A DNA stretch of 64,000 nucleotides from Burkholderiales bacterium (GCA_019745565.1 JAIESW010000003.1:124001-188000); one strand, 5' to 3'. Shown: positions 7,903 to 16,446, numbered from the stretch's first letter. The notes: generated by a model not told the origin, from the sequence alone. A program made the numbers and translations.

Positions 7903-9864
7903 CTAACCGCGGTCTGCTGCGCGCTTGAGTCCGCGCGCCAGGAAGCGCGAAGGCGACAGCGCATCCGCCACGCTCTCGGGCACGGGCAACGGTTCGCCCA
8001 GGGCTTGAGCGGCAATCAGTTCGCCGGCGATGGGTGCGGTCAGCAGTCCGCGCGACCCGTGAGCGACCGACACGAAGAGACCCTCGAGCCACGGGGCGGA
8101 ACCCTCGAAGCGCGTGGTCGCGTCCTTGGACAGTCGGGCGTAGCGCGTGGAGAACGCGGAGGCATCGGTGACCGGCCCCACGATCGGCAGATAGTCGGGC
8201 GACATGCAGCGCAGTGCCGCCCGACCGGCGCAGCGCCCCGGATCATCCGCGGCTTCGGGAAAGGCATCCGCCAGGACCGGGGACAACGAGCGCAACGTCG
8301 CGAGATTCTCGCGGTGATCGTCGGCGCGCAAGTCGACGCCCGCATCGCGGATGCCGAACGTCGCGCCCAGGCAATGCACGCCGTCGCGCGCGGGCGCGAT
8401 GTAGCCTTCGCCGCACAACACCGTCTTCAGTCTCCCGCTCGCGTCGTTGCGGGAAAGATGCGTGAGCTGCCCCCGGATCACGTGCGTGGGCAGATGCGCG
8501 ACGGCCGCGAATGCCCTGGCGTCCGCCGCTGCCGCGACGACCACGAGGGCCGCTTCCTCCTGCCAGCCACCCACACCCGACACGCGCCAGCGCCCCGCAG
8601 GCAGTCGATCGATCTGCAGTGCTTCGCTGCTCGCCAACACGCGGATGCGTGGATGCCGGGTGAACGCCGTGCACAACGCCGGGGGATGGACCCAGCCCGC
8701 CCGTTCGAGAAAGAGTCCGCCCGTTTCCACGGCGACGCCGGCGAGAGCTGCCGCTTCCGTGCGCTCCACCGAGCGCAGGAACGTCGCCGGCCATGCCTGA
8801 CGCGCAAGGCCGCTCTGACGGTGGACCTCGGCTGCATCGTGCGCGAGTTGCAGCACGCCGCAGCGCGACCAAGTCGACCCATCCTCCGGCAACCGGTGAG
8901 CGATCTCCCGCAACGAGAACTGCATGCCGGCCACGAGCAGACGCGTCAGCGCCGTGTCGTGCGGCGAGAACTTGGCGTAGAGCACGCCCTGCGCATTGCC
9001 GGATGCCTCCTGCGCGATGGTCTCGTGGCGCTCGATCAGCACCACGTCGATGCCACGGGCCGCCAGGCTTGCGGCAGCGGCCGTGCCGGCCAGACCGGCC
9101 CCGATCACGATGGCCTCCCGCCGCAACGATTCCGTGAGGGATCGTTCCAGCCACGGCGCACGATAGGGAACCGGCGCCGGCGCCTCGCACACGCCGCGCA
9201 GCATCTCGCGCTTGGGTCCGAAACCGGGCGTCTTCTCGATGCGGAAGCCCGCCGCCTGCAGCGCGCGGCGCACGTTGCCGGCACTCGAGTACGTCGCGCA
9301 AGTAGTTCCAGCGCGGGAATGGGCGGAGACCGCCTGCATCAGTTCCGGGGCCCACAACTCGGGGTTCCTCGAAGGTGCGAACCCGTCGAGAAACCACGCA
9401 TCGATCACGCCGTCGAGCTGCGGCAGCGTCTCGCGCGCGTCGCCGACCAGCAGCGTGAGTGCGACGCACCCGCCATCGAACACGAAGCGCTGCCACCCGC
9501 GCGGCTGATCATCCCACTGCTCGAGGAGGCGTGTCGCCAGCGGTTGGAGTTCGGGCCAGAGCGACAACGCTCGACCGAGATCCGCGGCACTCAACGGCAG
9601 CAATTCCGTGCTCACGTAGTGCAGGCGGGCTCCCGTCGGGGCGGTCTCCCGGAAGGCGCGCCAGGCGCACAGGAAATTGAGACCGGTACCGAAGCCGGTC
9701 TCGCCGATCGCGAAGACGCCATCCGGCGCCAATGCGGCAAAGCGTTCGACGATGCGGTTGCCTTCGAGGAATACGTGGCGCGCTTCCTCGATGCCGCTCG
9801 CCCGCGAGAAGTACACGTCGCCGAACTGCGGCGAGTACGGCTGGCCGTCGACCCAGTCGATCAT
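7903..9864 (-). CDS. mnmC: Bifunctional tRNA modification protein MnmC (methyltransferase and FAD oxidoreductase)
   Basis: A 653-residue fusion enzyme for the last two steps of mnm5s2U synthesis at tRNA wobble position 34. The C-terminal FAD domain removes the carboxymethyl group from cmnm5s2U and the N-terminal SAM domain methylates the resulting nm5s2U. Visible motifs: GETGFGTGLNF at 54-64 (SAM site), DAWFLDGFAPSRNPELW around 156-171 (catalytic), and the FAD dinucleotide motif IVIGAGLAGTAAAASLAARG from about residue 252. The frame is open upstream to 10020, but the ATG at 9864 gives the conserved MIDWVDGQPYSPQFGDVYFS start and overlaps the stop of the upstream glycosylase gene by 4 bp. Confidence 0.95.
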   Translation of the reverse strand: MIDWVDGQPYSPQFGDVYFSRASGIEEARHVFLEGNRIVERFAALAPDGVFAIGETGFGTGLNFLCAWRAFRETAPTGARLHYVSTELLPLSAADLGRALSLWPELQPLATRLLEQWDDQPRGWQRFVFDGGCVALTLLVGDARETLPQLDGVIDAWFLDGFAPSRNPELWAPELMQAVSAHSRAGTTCATYSSAGNVRRALQAAGFRIEKTPGFGPKREMLRGVCEAPAPVPYRAPWLERSLTESLRREAIVIGAGLAGTAAAASLAARGIDVVLIERHETIAQEASGNAQGVLYAKFSPHDTALTRLLVAGMQFSLREIAHRLPEDGSTWSRCGVLQLAHDAAEVHRQSGLARQAWPATFLRSVERTEAAALAGVAVETGGLFLERAGWVHPPALCTAFTRHPRIRVLASSEALQIDRLPAGRWRVSGVGGWQEEAALVVVAAAADARAFAAVAHLPTHVIRGQLTHLSRNDASGRLKTVLCGEGYIAPARDGVHCLGATFGIRDAGVDLRADDHRENLATLRSLSPVLADAFPEAADDPGRCAGRAALRCMSPDYLPIVGPVTDASAFSTRYARLSKDATTRFEGSAPWLEGLFVSVAHGSRGLLTAPIAGELIAAQALGEPLPVPESVADALSPSRFLARGLKRAADRG

Positions 9865-10745
9865 TCGAGCTCGTCGACGCTCCTGGGCCAGCTCGACTTG
9901 AGCAGGCGCGACAGCGCGCGATCCGCCAGCACCTTGCCGCCGGTCTGGCAGCGCGGACAGTAGTTGGTCTCGGTATCGGCGTAGACGATGCGCTGGACCG
10001 GCGTGCCGCACACCGGACAAGGCTGTCCGAACCGGCCGTGCACGGCCATGCCGTCGCGGAAGGCCGTCACTTTTTCCGGGAAACCGTCGCCGGCTTCCTC
10101 ACGCAGGCGCACGGTCCATTCCCTCAGGACATCGCGTACCGCGTGATACAACCGCCCGATCTCCTCGTCGGCGAGATCCTTCGAGTGGGCAATGGGAGAC
10201 AGGCGCGCGCGATGCAGAATCTCGTCCGAGTAGGCGCCGCCGATGCCGCTCATCAGGTGCGGCGCCGTGAGAGACCGTTTCAGAGTGTGATTCTCCGAGC
10301 GCAGCCGCGCCGCGAACACGGTGAGATCGGCATCGAGCACTTCGAGCCCGCCGGCATCGAATGCGGCGAGCGCGACATCGCCTTCGACGAGATGCATGGA
10401 AGCGCGACGCTTGGTACCGGCTTCCGTAAACACGAGCGAGCCGGAATCGAAATCCAGTGCGGCGAGCGCCATCTTGCCCGGCAACCTGGCTCCCGGTGCC
10501 AGCCAGCGCAGCCGGCCTGCCCGCATGAGATGGAGCACCAGGTGCAGTCCGCCTTCGAAATCCAGAACGATGCGCTTCCCCAGACGACGCACCAGCTCGA
10601 GCCTGCGACCGTCGAGGGATGCGATCGGCGGCACCGCGGTCCTCAGCACGAACGGGTTCACGATGCGCACGTGCCGCAGCACCTGACCGCCTGCGGCCGC
10701 GCCGATGCGCTCGGTGTAGACGGTGACGTCGGGCAGTTCGGGCAC
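9861..10745 (-). CDS. Fpg/Nei family DNA glycosylase
   Basis: A 294-residue bifunctional glycosylase/AP-lyase of the Fpg/Nei family, which excises oxidised bases. The N-terminus MPELPDVTVY keeps the catalytic Pro and Glu directly after Met1. A helix-two-turn-helix region (HLMSGIGGAYSDEILHRARL) is followed by a C-terminal zinc finger with CPVC and CPRC pairs and ending in LADRALSRLL. The variant PDVTVY instead of PEVE marks it as a subgroup that may not be the housekeeping 8-oxoguanine enzyme, so no symbol is given. It is the first gene of a coupled pair with mnmC (4-bp overlap). Confidence 0.92.
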   Translation of the reverse strand: MPELPDVTVYTERIGAAAGGQVLRHVRIVNPFVLRTAVPPIASLDGRRLELVRRLGKRIVLDFEGGLHLVLHLMRAGRLRWLAPGARLPGKMALAALDFDSGSLVFTEAGTKRRASMHLVEGDVALAAFDAGGLEVLDADLTVFAARLRSENHTLKRSLTAPHLMSGIGGAYSDEILHRARLSPIAHSKDLADEEIGRLYHAVRDVLREWTVRLREEAGDGFPEKVTAFRDGMAVHGRFGQPCPVCGTPVQRIVYADTETNYCPRCQTGGKVLADRALSRLLKSSWPRSVDELE

Positions 10746-10752
10746 GGAGGAT

Positions 10753-12354
10753 CTACAGCATGCGTTCGGGGACGAAGAACCCCATCATGCGCGTCGAGGT
10801 ACGCCGCCACCAGCTCGCCATGGGTTCGGTGGTGACGCGCACCGGCTGACCCGCCTCCTCGCCGATCCAGACGAGGCGCTGCTTGCCTTCGGGACCTTCG
10901 AGCTGCAGCTTGAAGCTGTTGCGCGGCAACAGCTGTTGTCCCACCACGGCGAGCAGCTGGCGCGCGAGCTCCGAACTGTCCACCAGGATGCCCAGTTCGG
11001 TGTTGAGGTAGGCGGAACGCGGATCGAGGTTCATCGATCCGACGAACACGTGCGCGCTGTCGACGACGAAGGCCTTGGTATGCAGGCTCGCGGAGGACGA
11101 ACCGATCATCAGCTTGCTGTCACGCGCATTGTTGCGGCCCACCAGTGCCGGCCGCATCTCGTGCAGCTCCACGCCGGCGCGCAGCAGTGCCTCGCGGTAG
11201 TGGGAATAGCCCACGTGAACCGCCGATACGTCGTTCGAAGCGAGCGAGTTGGTCAGGATGCGCACGCGCAGGCCGCGGGCGCACAGGCTCCTCAAGTACT
11301 CCACGCCCGGATCGCCCGGAATGAAGTACGGCGACACGATGGTGAGTTCGGTCTGGGCCGAGTCTGCCACCGGGCGCACCAGCGGCCCGATGTGCACCGC
11401 CGGGTCCGGTCCGCCCTTCGCCACCACCTTGCGCGGCTTGTCGTAGACCACGCGGGCGTCGGCCCAGACCATCGGCACCTCGCCGCGCTTCAAGTAGCCC
11501 ACGAGGTCGGCCTGCTTGAGGCGCTGCGCATAGGTGGACTCGGCCGCTTTCTTCAGTTCCTTGTCCAGCCGGATGCGCAAGCGGTCGAGAGCACCGCCAT
11601 CGGTGGTTCCGGTGAAGAGGCGGCGGATGCGATAGGACCAGGGACTGTTCCAGTACTCGTCGAAACTCGCCGACACGTCCGGCACCACGGGACCGACCGC
11701 GAGCAGGTCCATGTCGGCGAAGTTCGTATCGTCGGAAGCCCAGTAGTACTCGTCGCCGAGATTGCGCCCGCCCACCACGGCGAGCTGGTTGTCGGCCACG
11801 AACATCTTGTTGTGCATGCGATGGTTGAGCCGCTCGCCGTCGGTCAGGAACGAGAACAGGCGGCCGAGTTGCCAGGTGCGCGAGGCGAACGGGTTGAACA
11901 CACGCACTTCGATGTTGGGATGGCCGTCCAGCACCGCGATGTTGGCGTCCTTGCCCACGGTGTAGAGGTCGTCGATCAACAGGCGCACGCGCACACCCCG
12001 ATCGGCGGCAGCGAGAATGCGCGCCAGCAGCACGCGCGTGGTGAGACCGTCGTGCACCAGGTAGTACTGGAGATCGAGGGTGCGCTCCGCCAGATCGGCC
12101 GCCAGGGCACGGGCGATGAACGCATCCAGCCCCGAATCGAGCAGCACCATTCCCGACTTGCCCGGATGCTGCGCGAGGTCCGCGGCGAGAGTTCGCGAAA
12201 GTCGCGTCATGGTCGAGGGGTCGAGCGCCGTGGAGCGCGCCTCCTCCCCGGGTGGCGGCAACGTGGCGCACCCTGCGAGCAGCGCCACCGTGCACGCACC
12301 CCATCGGGCGAGCCGGGCCGTGTACGCACGCAGGCGCTGCAGGGTCGGGAACAT
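10753..12354 (-). CDS. Phospholipase D-family lipoprotein (ClsC-like)
   Basis: A 533-residue protein with two HKD motifs: HNKMFVADN (His181, Lys183, Asp188) and HTKAFVVDS (His425, Lys427, Asp432), each followed by the GG/GS motif (VGGRNLGDEYY; VGSMNLDPRS). The N-terminus ends in a lipobox, VALLAGC with Cys29, predicting a lipoprotein. The length and domain order match the ClsC-type phospholipase D family, which includes cardiolipin synthases that use phosphatidylethanolamine; whether this one makes cardiolipin or hydrolyses lipids is not known. The upstream open frame to 12780 is shadow of the divergent hydratase gene; the ATG at 12354 opens the signal sequence. Confidence 0.9.
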   Translation of the reverse strand: MFPTLQRLRAYTARLARWGACTVALLAGCATLPPPGEEARSTALDPSTMTRLSRTLAADLAQHPGKSGMVLLDSGLDAFIARALAADLAERTLDLQYYLVHDGLTTRVLLARILAAADRGVRVRLLIDDLYTVGKDANIAVLDGHPNIEVRVFNPFASRTWQLGRLFSFLTDGERLNHRMHNKMFVADNQLAVVGGRNLGDEYYWASDDTNFADMDLLAVGPVVPDVSASFDEYWNSPWSYRIRRLFTGTTDGGALDRLRIRLDKELKKAAESTYAQRLKQADLVGYLKRGEVPMVWADARVVYDKPRKVVAKGGPDPAVHIGPLVRPVADSAQTELTIVSPYFIPGDPGVEYLRSLCARGLRVRILTNSLASNDVSAVHVGYSHYREALLRAGVELHEMRPALVGRNNARDSKLMIGSSSASLHTKAFVVDSAHVFVGSMNLDPRSAYLNTELGILVDSSELARQLLAVVGQQLLPRNSFKLQLEGPEGKQRLVWIGEEAGQPVRVTTEPMASWWRRTSTRMMGFFVPERML

Positions 12355-12420
12355 GGGAAGCGGAGCGGAGAATACAGCAGGCCCGCTATCATGCCGGGGT
12401 CCCGCTTCAGGAACTGCATC

Positions 12421-13203
12421 ATGCCCCTCGACCCGCCCCGCACCGCCCATCGACTCATCGAAGACCACGCGCACCTGCGCGACCTCGTGCCCTTCGCCCG
12501 CGACGAAGGCGCGACCGATCTGGCCGGTGCCTACGCGATCCAGGCGGCGCTCGTGGAGCGCCTGGTTCCGTTGAAAGGCGCACGGGTGGGCTACAAGATC
12601 GGACTCACGTCGCTGCGTATGCAGCAGATGTGCAGCATCGACCATCCGGTCGCCGGTGTGGTGCTGGCAGACCGGCTGGCGCGCAGCGGTGTCCAGTGGC
12701 GGCTGTCGAGCCTCAAGCGGCTGGGCATCGAGTTCGAGATCTGCGTACGGCTCGCCTGGCCGCTCGCGCCGCGCGCCCATCCCTGGACGCTGGAAGACGT
12801 GGCGGCCGCAGTCGGCGCGGTCTGCCCCGCGTTCGAGGTGATCGACGATCGCAACTCACCCTACCCGCTCGACGTGCTCTCGCTGGTGGCCGACAACGCG
12901 TGGAACGAAGGCATCGTGCAGGGCGAGTACGTGAACCGCTGGCCCGACCTCGCCGCCGCGCGGGGCGTGGTGGAACTGAACGGCGAAGTCATCGACCAGG
13001 GCCATGGGCGCGACGTGCTGGGCCATCCGTTCGAGCCGCTGCGCTGGCTCGCCAACCATCTTTCGGCCCTCGGCGAGACTCTGCACGCCGGCGAGATCGT
13101 TTCCACCGGAAGCATGGTGACCACGCGCTTCCCCAAGGCCGGGGAACAGTACCGGTTCACCGTGGAGGGTATCGGCAGCGTCGAGATCGGGTTTCGGGGT
13201 TAG
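12421..13203 (+). CDS. 2-keto-4-pentenoate hydratase family protein (MhpD-like)
   Basis: A 260-residue enzyme of the fumarylacetoacetate hydrolase superfamily, MhpD group. These add water to 2-hydroxypenta-2,4-dienoate type substrates in meta-cleavage degradation of aromatics, or decarboxylate oxalocrotonate. Seen: GYKIGLTSLRMQQM near residue 59, the metal-binding glutamates in LGIEFEICV and PAFEVIDDR, and the late STGSMVTTRFPKAG motif. No other aromatic-degradation genes are adjacent, so the substrate cannot be assigned. The upstream ATG at 12391 in the same frame would add ten residues; the chosen start fits the family better. Divergent from the phospholipase D gene. Confidence 0.9.
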   Translation: MPLDPPRTAHRLIEDHAHLRDLVPFARDEGATDLAGAYAIQAALVERLVPLKGARVGYKIGLTSLRMQQMCSIDHPVAGVVLADRLARSGVQWRLSSLKRLGIEFEICVRLAWPLAPRAHPWTLEDVAAAVGAVCPAFEVIDDRNSPYPLDVLSLVADNAWNEGIVQGEYVNRWPDLAAARGVVELNGEVIDQGHGRDVLGHPFEPLRWLANHLSALGETLHAGEIVSTGSMVTTRFPKAGEQYRFTVEGIGSVEIGFRG

Positions 13204-13445
13204 ACGGCTGCTTGGAGACAATCTGGGTGCGGTGGTTTCGCGCCTCTTCGACACCACGACTATCGGACGAAGTGGCGGCAGGTGTCGGGGACGTTTGAAG
13301 CCACTTCACTCCGCGAAGAGGCAACCCCTCACGGGAGGAACCTCCGGCATGGACTCGCGGGGACACGTGACGGGGTCCTCGAGACACAACGTGTAACCCA
13401 TGTCGTCGGACTATTTTTTACCTATCTCCCCGACCGCTCAAGCAG

Positions 13446-14375
13446 TCATCTCGAGTGCTTCTCTTCGTACATCAGTTTATCGGCGGCTAAGCAGGCACCC
13501 ACGAGTCCGACCGCCGGGTCGCGCATGGCGAGGCCAATGGAAGCCTTGACGTTCGCTTCGCTCAGCGCCGTCCGAACACGCTTGAGGAACGTTTGCGCAT
13601 TGGAACGATCAACTTCGGCGAGGAGAATACCGAACTCATCTCCCCCCAGACGCGCAACGATGTCGCTTGTCCGGGCAACGCTGCGCAACGTAGCGCTCGC
13701 GCGCACGATGAGCGCATCGCCTGCCGCGTGCCCCTGGGTGTCATTCACTGTCTTCAGGTCGTCCAAATCAATGATCAAAACTGCGGCAGGATGGCCATAC
13801 CGCATGCAGCGCTCCTCCTCGGAGGCCAACAGGCGATCCCAACCGCGACGGTTGTACAAGCCCGTCAGTTGGTCCGTCATTGCCTCGACTTGGAGTTTCT
13901 CGGAACGGCGGGTCTGCTCTGCAGCGTTAAGCTCAGCCTGAAGAATCGTGCTCAACATGGCTCCGAGCAACTCCACGAGTTCCTGCTCTTCGACGATCGA
14001 CTCGGGTTGGGGCGAGGGGTGAATTGCACATAGCGTCCCGAACAGGCTCCCGTCCGAGCGCACCAAGGGCAGACCGACATACGACCCGATCTGGACCTGA
14101 CGCCCGATCGGCGCCGCCTCATATGCAGGGATGTCCATCGAGCGCGGCGCAATGCGCGGGCCGTTACCCTTGACCATCTCGGAGCAGAATGAATCGGCCC
14201 AACGAAAAACCGTACCCGGCTCGACGCCGTAACCGTGATCCTCGGTCTGCAGCACGATCCAGTCGTCACCCTCTTTCCGGGTGACCATCCAGAGATTGAA
14301 ACCCAGTCGCCGGTGGAGAAATGAAAGCACCGCCTGCCCGGCTGATTCGAAGTCCCTAATGGAATGCGTATCCAT
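13446..14375 (-). CDS. GAF-GGDEF diguanylate cyclase
   Basis: A 309-residue signalling protein. Residues 1-150 form a GAF-like sensor (GQAVLSFLHRRLGFNLWMVT, VGLPLVRSDGSLFGTLCAI). A short helix follows, then a GGDEF domain with LTGLYNRRGW, DLDDLKTVNDTQGH and the active-site GGDEF at 244-248. An RxxD inhibitory site (RTSD, 235-238) sits exactly five residues before it, so c-di-GMP product feedback is expected. Starts at 14411 (ATG) and 14453 (TTG) are also open; 14375 begins right at the sensor. Base composition is less GC-rich than the neighbouring chromosome and the gene lies beside an integron cassette segment, so acquisition by transfer is plausible. Confidence 0.85.
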   Translation of the reverse strand: MDTHSIRDFESAGQAVLSFLHRRLGFNLWMVTRKEGDDWIVLQTEDHGYGVEPGTVFRWADSFCSEMVKGNGPRIAPRSMDIPAYEAAPIGRQVQIGSYVGLPLVRSDGSLFGTLCAIHPSPQPESIVEEQELVELLGAMLSTILQAELNAAEQTRRSEKLQVEAMTDQLTGLYNRRGWDRLLASEEERCMRYGHPAAVLIIDLDDLKTVNDTQGHAAGDALIVRASATLRSVARTSDIVARLGGDEFGILLAEVDRSNAQTFLKRVRTALSEANVKASIGLAMRDPAVGLVGACLAADKLMYEEKHSR

Positions 14376-14415
14376 TTCGCGCCTATCTACAAACCGCCCG
14401 ACGGCTGACATGAGC

Positions 14416-14467
14416 GGCCCGCGGAGGCCATGGGCCGGAGAGGGTCCGCCCAATGGAAAGGTTGGGC
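14416..14467 (-). other. Degenerate integron attC-like site
   Basis: On the minus strand just after the SDR stop: GCCCAAC (R'' box, fits RYYYAAC), 4-nt spacer, CCATTGGGC (L''), 12-nt centre, GCCCATGG (L'), 5-nt spacer, then GCGGGCC where R' (GTTRRRY) should be. The two L boxes are complementary with one extra base on the L'' side, and both spacers equal those of the intact attC at 15305-15382. The R' core is mutated at the TT cut position, so the site would probably not recombine. A chance arrangement cannot be excluded. Confidence 0.4.
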
Positions 14468-14483
14468 GTCATCGGCCGATCAC

Positions 14484-15275
14484 TCAAAATGCGCTCTTCA
14501 CCACGCCGCCGTCGACGCGCAGGGCTGCACCTGTTGTTGCCGACGCGAGTGGGCTGGCGATGTAGGTCACCATGGAAGCGACCTCGTCCGGTGAGGCAAA
14601 CCTTTTGATGAGCGAGGTTGGGCGAACCTTCTCAAAGAAGTCCATCTCGAACTCGCTGAACGACTTGCCATCCGCCTTCGCAAGGGTGTCGACGAAATCT
14701 CCAACCCCTCGCGACTTGGTCGGGCCAGGAAGGATACTGTTGACAGTAATGCCTGTGCCGGCGACCGCTTCGGCCAAACCGCGCGAGACTGCCAGTTGAG
14801 CGGTCTTGGTCATGCCGTAGTGAATCATCTCCGAGGGGATCTGCACCGCGCTCTCGCTGGAGATGAATATGATGCGTCCCCAGTTTGCGCGCCTCATCGC
14901 GGGCAGGCAAAGACGAGCAAGGCGCACACCACTCAATACGTTGACCTCGAAGAATCTCGTCCAATCGGCATCGGGAATTTCGTCGAATGCCTTCGGCTCG
15001 AAGATGCCAAGGTTGTTGACGAGAATTTCGATGTTCGGATGGCGTCGTATCAGTTCCTCGGCAGCAGCGGCTGTGCTGAGATCGCCGGCAAAGCCCTGAA
15101 CTTGCTTACCACCCGCAGACTTGATCTGTGACACGGCGCTATCAACCGACGCTTGGGAACGGCCGTTGACAATGACTTGGGCACCTTCGCCAGCGAGTGC
15201 CGCGGCAATGGCGTAGCCGATGCCAGCTGTGCTTCCAGATACCAACGCGAGTTTGTTTGTGAGTTTCAAATCCAT
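14484..15275 (-). CDS. SDR family oxidoreductase, probable integron cassette gene
   Basis: A 263-residue short-chain dehydrogenase/reductase. The NAD(P) motif SGSTAGIG lies at 13-20, NNLG (in place of NNAG) at 87-90, catalytic Ser near 140 (FISSESA), Tyr153 and Lys157 (YGMTK), and the C-terminal TGAALRVDGG motif is present. Substrate unknown. The ATG at 15275 follows AAAGGTC about 10 bp upstream, so the longer frame to 15323 is not needed. The gene is bracketed by an 11-bp inverted repeat, GTTGGGCGTCA before it and TGACGCCCAAC after it, the relation expected between the R' and R'' ends of an integron cassette. Composition is lower in GC than the surrounding chromosome. Confidence 0.88.
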   Translation of the reverse strand: MDLKLTNKLALVSGSTAGIGYAIAAALAGEGAQVIVNGRSQASVDSAVSQIKSAGGKQVQGFAGDLSTAAAAEELIRRHPNIEILVNNLGIFEPKAFDEIPDADWTRFFEVNVLSGVRLARLCLPAMRRANWGRIIFISSESAVQIPSEMIHYGMTKTAQLAVSRGLAEAVAGTGITVNSILPGPTKSRGVGDFVDTLAKADGKSFSEFEMDFFEKVRPTSLIKRFASPDEVASMVTYIASPLASATTGAALRVDGGVVKSAF

Positions 15276-15304
15276 GAGGTCTGACCTTTCAGCGATGAAA
15301 TGAC

Positions 15305-15382
15305 GCCCAACGCTTGCGTTCACCCGCGGACGGAAGCGGGCGATGCCCGCTGTAGGCCGTCGGGTGCAACGATGGGTTAGCC
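15305..15382 (-). other. Integron attC site
   Basis: Minus-strand order: GGCTAAC (R''), spacer CCAT, CGTTGCACCC (L''), 36-bp centre containing a 7-bp stem (AGCGGGC gat GCCCGCT), GGGTGAACG (L'), spacer CAAGC, GTTGGGC (R', perfect GTTRRRY). L'' and L' pair completely except for one extra G in L'', the extrahelical base typical of attC. The TGA stop of the upstream gene abuts R''. The cassette's 5' end (G/TTAGCC at 16053) would restore a perfectly complementary R' on excision. Confidence 0.82.
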
Positions 15383-15383
15383 G

Positions 15384-16043
15384 TCATCTCTTGGAGTCCA
15401 CCTTGTCGGAAGTGGGTACCGTGAAGGCGATGTCGGGTAGCGCAAGAAGAACCTCGTATTCCCACTGCTCGTATTGCTTCCCGAGAAGGTTGTGAAGCTC
15501 GTCGCGCTTCGCATCCACCCAGGCAAGGGTGACCGCCGTCAGCTGAGTGAAGCTGCGGAGATGATCGTCGTCGACGGTGAACGCGTTCATGGCAAGGGAA
15601 AAAACGTCAGCGATCTTGTACTCCGCGTCCTTAACGTTCAGAGCGATGCCGGTAAAGGCCTGCGAGTAAGGGTTCTCGTCGTGAATGATGTGCTTGTCTC
15701 TCAGGTCCCGAAAGTATCCGAAAACCTCTTCTGCACCCGGATGGTTCTTCAGGATCTTTTCCGGAGAGAGCTGAGTACGAGACTTGTTTCTGCCAAAGCA
15801 CTTGAAATAACGCGCAATGGTCGAAACCCAAAGAGCTTCGGCCAGGAGCGGCTGAATCGAGCGATCGAGATGGGTGAGTTCAGCAAGTGCCGCACGGCAA
15901 TAGGAAAGATCGAAGTGATGCAGCGCAATGCCTTGAAGTTGGCGCGCGATCGGATCGTCAATGCGCTTCACGGCGACCGCATTCGGGTAGCCCTCGATAT
16001 CCAGCTTGTCGCCGATCTTCGTGATTGTGAGCGGCTTTGCCAT
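15384..16043 (-). CDS. Hypothetical protein encoded in an integron gene cassette
   Basis: A 219-residue soluble, mostly helical protein with no family I recognise. The segment LRDKHIIHDENPYSQ contains an R-x5-H arrangement reminiscent of HEPN-type helical domains, which include ribonucleases and nucleotidyltransferase partners; this is only a weak hint. No signal peptide or membrane segment is evident. The ATG comes 3 nt after the cassette boundary core GTTAGCC and the TGA lies directly before the attC R'' box, so the gene fills the cassette completely, as cassette genes usually do. Codon use is less GC-biased than its chromosomal neighbours. Confidence 0.75.
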   Translation of the reverse strand: MAKPLTITKIGDKLDIEGYPNAVAVKRIDDPIARQLQGIALHHFDLSYCRAALAELTHLDRSIQPLLAEALWVSTIARYFKCFGRNKSRTQLSPEKILKNHPGAEEVFGYFRDLRDKHIIHDENPYSQAFTGIALNVKDAEYKIADVFSLAMNAFTVDDDHLRSFTQLTAVTLAWVDAKRDELHNLLGKQYEQWEYEVLLALPDIAFTVPTSDKVDSKR

Positions 16044-16046
16044 GAC

Positions 16047-16053
16047 GGCTAAC
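16047..16053 (-). other. 5' boundary core of the integron cassette
   Basis: GTTAGCC on the minus strand, one mismatch from GTTRRRY. It is the exact reverse complement of the R'' box GGCTAAC at 15376-15382, and the 11-bp extension GTTAGCCGTCA / TGACGGCTAAC also matches. This is the recombination junction expected at the start of the cassette. I cannot see an L-type box upstream, so it could be an attI remnant or a secondary site. Confidence 0.6.
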
Positions 16054-16446
16054 TAGAAATAGACCTCAAGAGACGTGAAGTTCCACGTCTGTCGACGCAA
16101 AACTCCAGATCGAGTGATTGTTGCAATGGAGATCTCCTCGGGGCGATTCACGTCGGGTACCCATTGCGGCAACGTGGCCAGCACGAATGCCCGATCCAGG
16201 GGGAGGATACTCCGACCGAACGAATGCAGAGGTGTATCGGCAGGTTCGTGGATCCCGTCAAGATGCGGCGGACAGGCGTTCCTTGCGTCTGCACGGCAAC
16301 CCGACAGCAACCCGTTTCACGCCGACTTCACACAGGCCGCATCATCGGCGCACACCACCCCGCCAGCATGTCTCTCAGGTCGACACGGGAACCGGATCCT
16401 CCGGTCTCCGCGAAGTCACCGATCATGCGAAGGAGGCGGGACAATC
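16054..16446. other. Gene-free stretch between the cassette segment and the SPFH gene
   Basis: No convincing gene. It holds a perfect 7-bp stem hairpin (AGACGTG gaactt CACGTCT on the minus strand, 16072-16091) close to the cassette boundary, and at its right end a strong ribosome site (AGGAGG at 16431) for the SPFH gene. No integrase or attI site could be recognised. Confidence 0.5.

Noticed and set aside
8005..9963. A 652-residue plus-strand frame
   Set aside because: It lies opposite mnmC, has the composition of an antisense shadow (Arg, His, Gln rich) and no motif, while mnmC motifs are unambiguous.
13204..13445. Possible third attC or a terminator after the hydratase gene
   Set aside because: GTTACAC/GTGTAAC is just a short palindrome without paired L boxes, and the T-run at 13425 has no preceding stem.
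15474..16052. A 192-residue plus-strand frame over the cassette gene
   Set aside because: The minus-strand frame fits the cassette boundaries, start and stop exactly; the plus frame has no supporting signal.
16053..16310. An 85-residue minus-strand frame upstream of the cassette
   Set aside because: No family, no ribosome site, and it ends on the cassette boundary; more likely chance.
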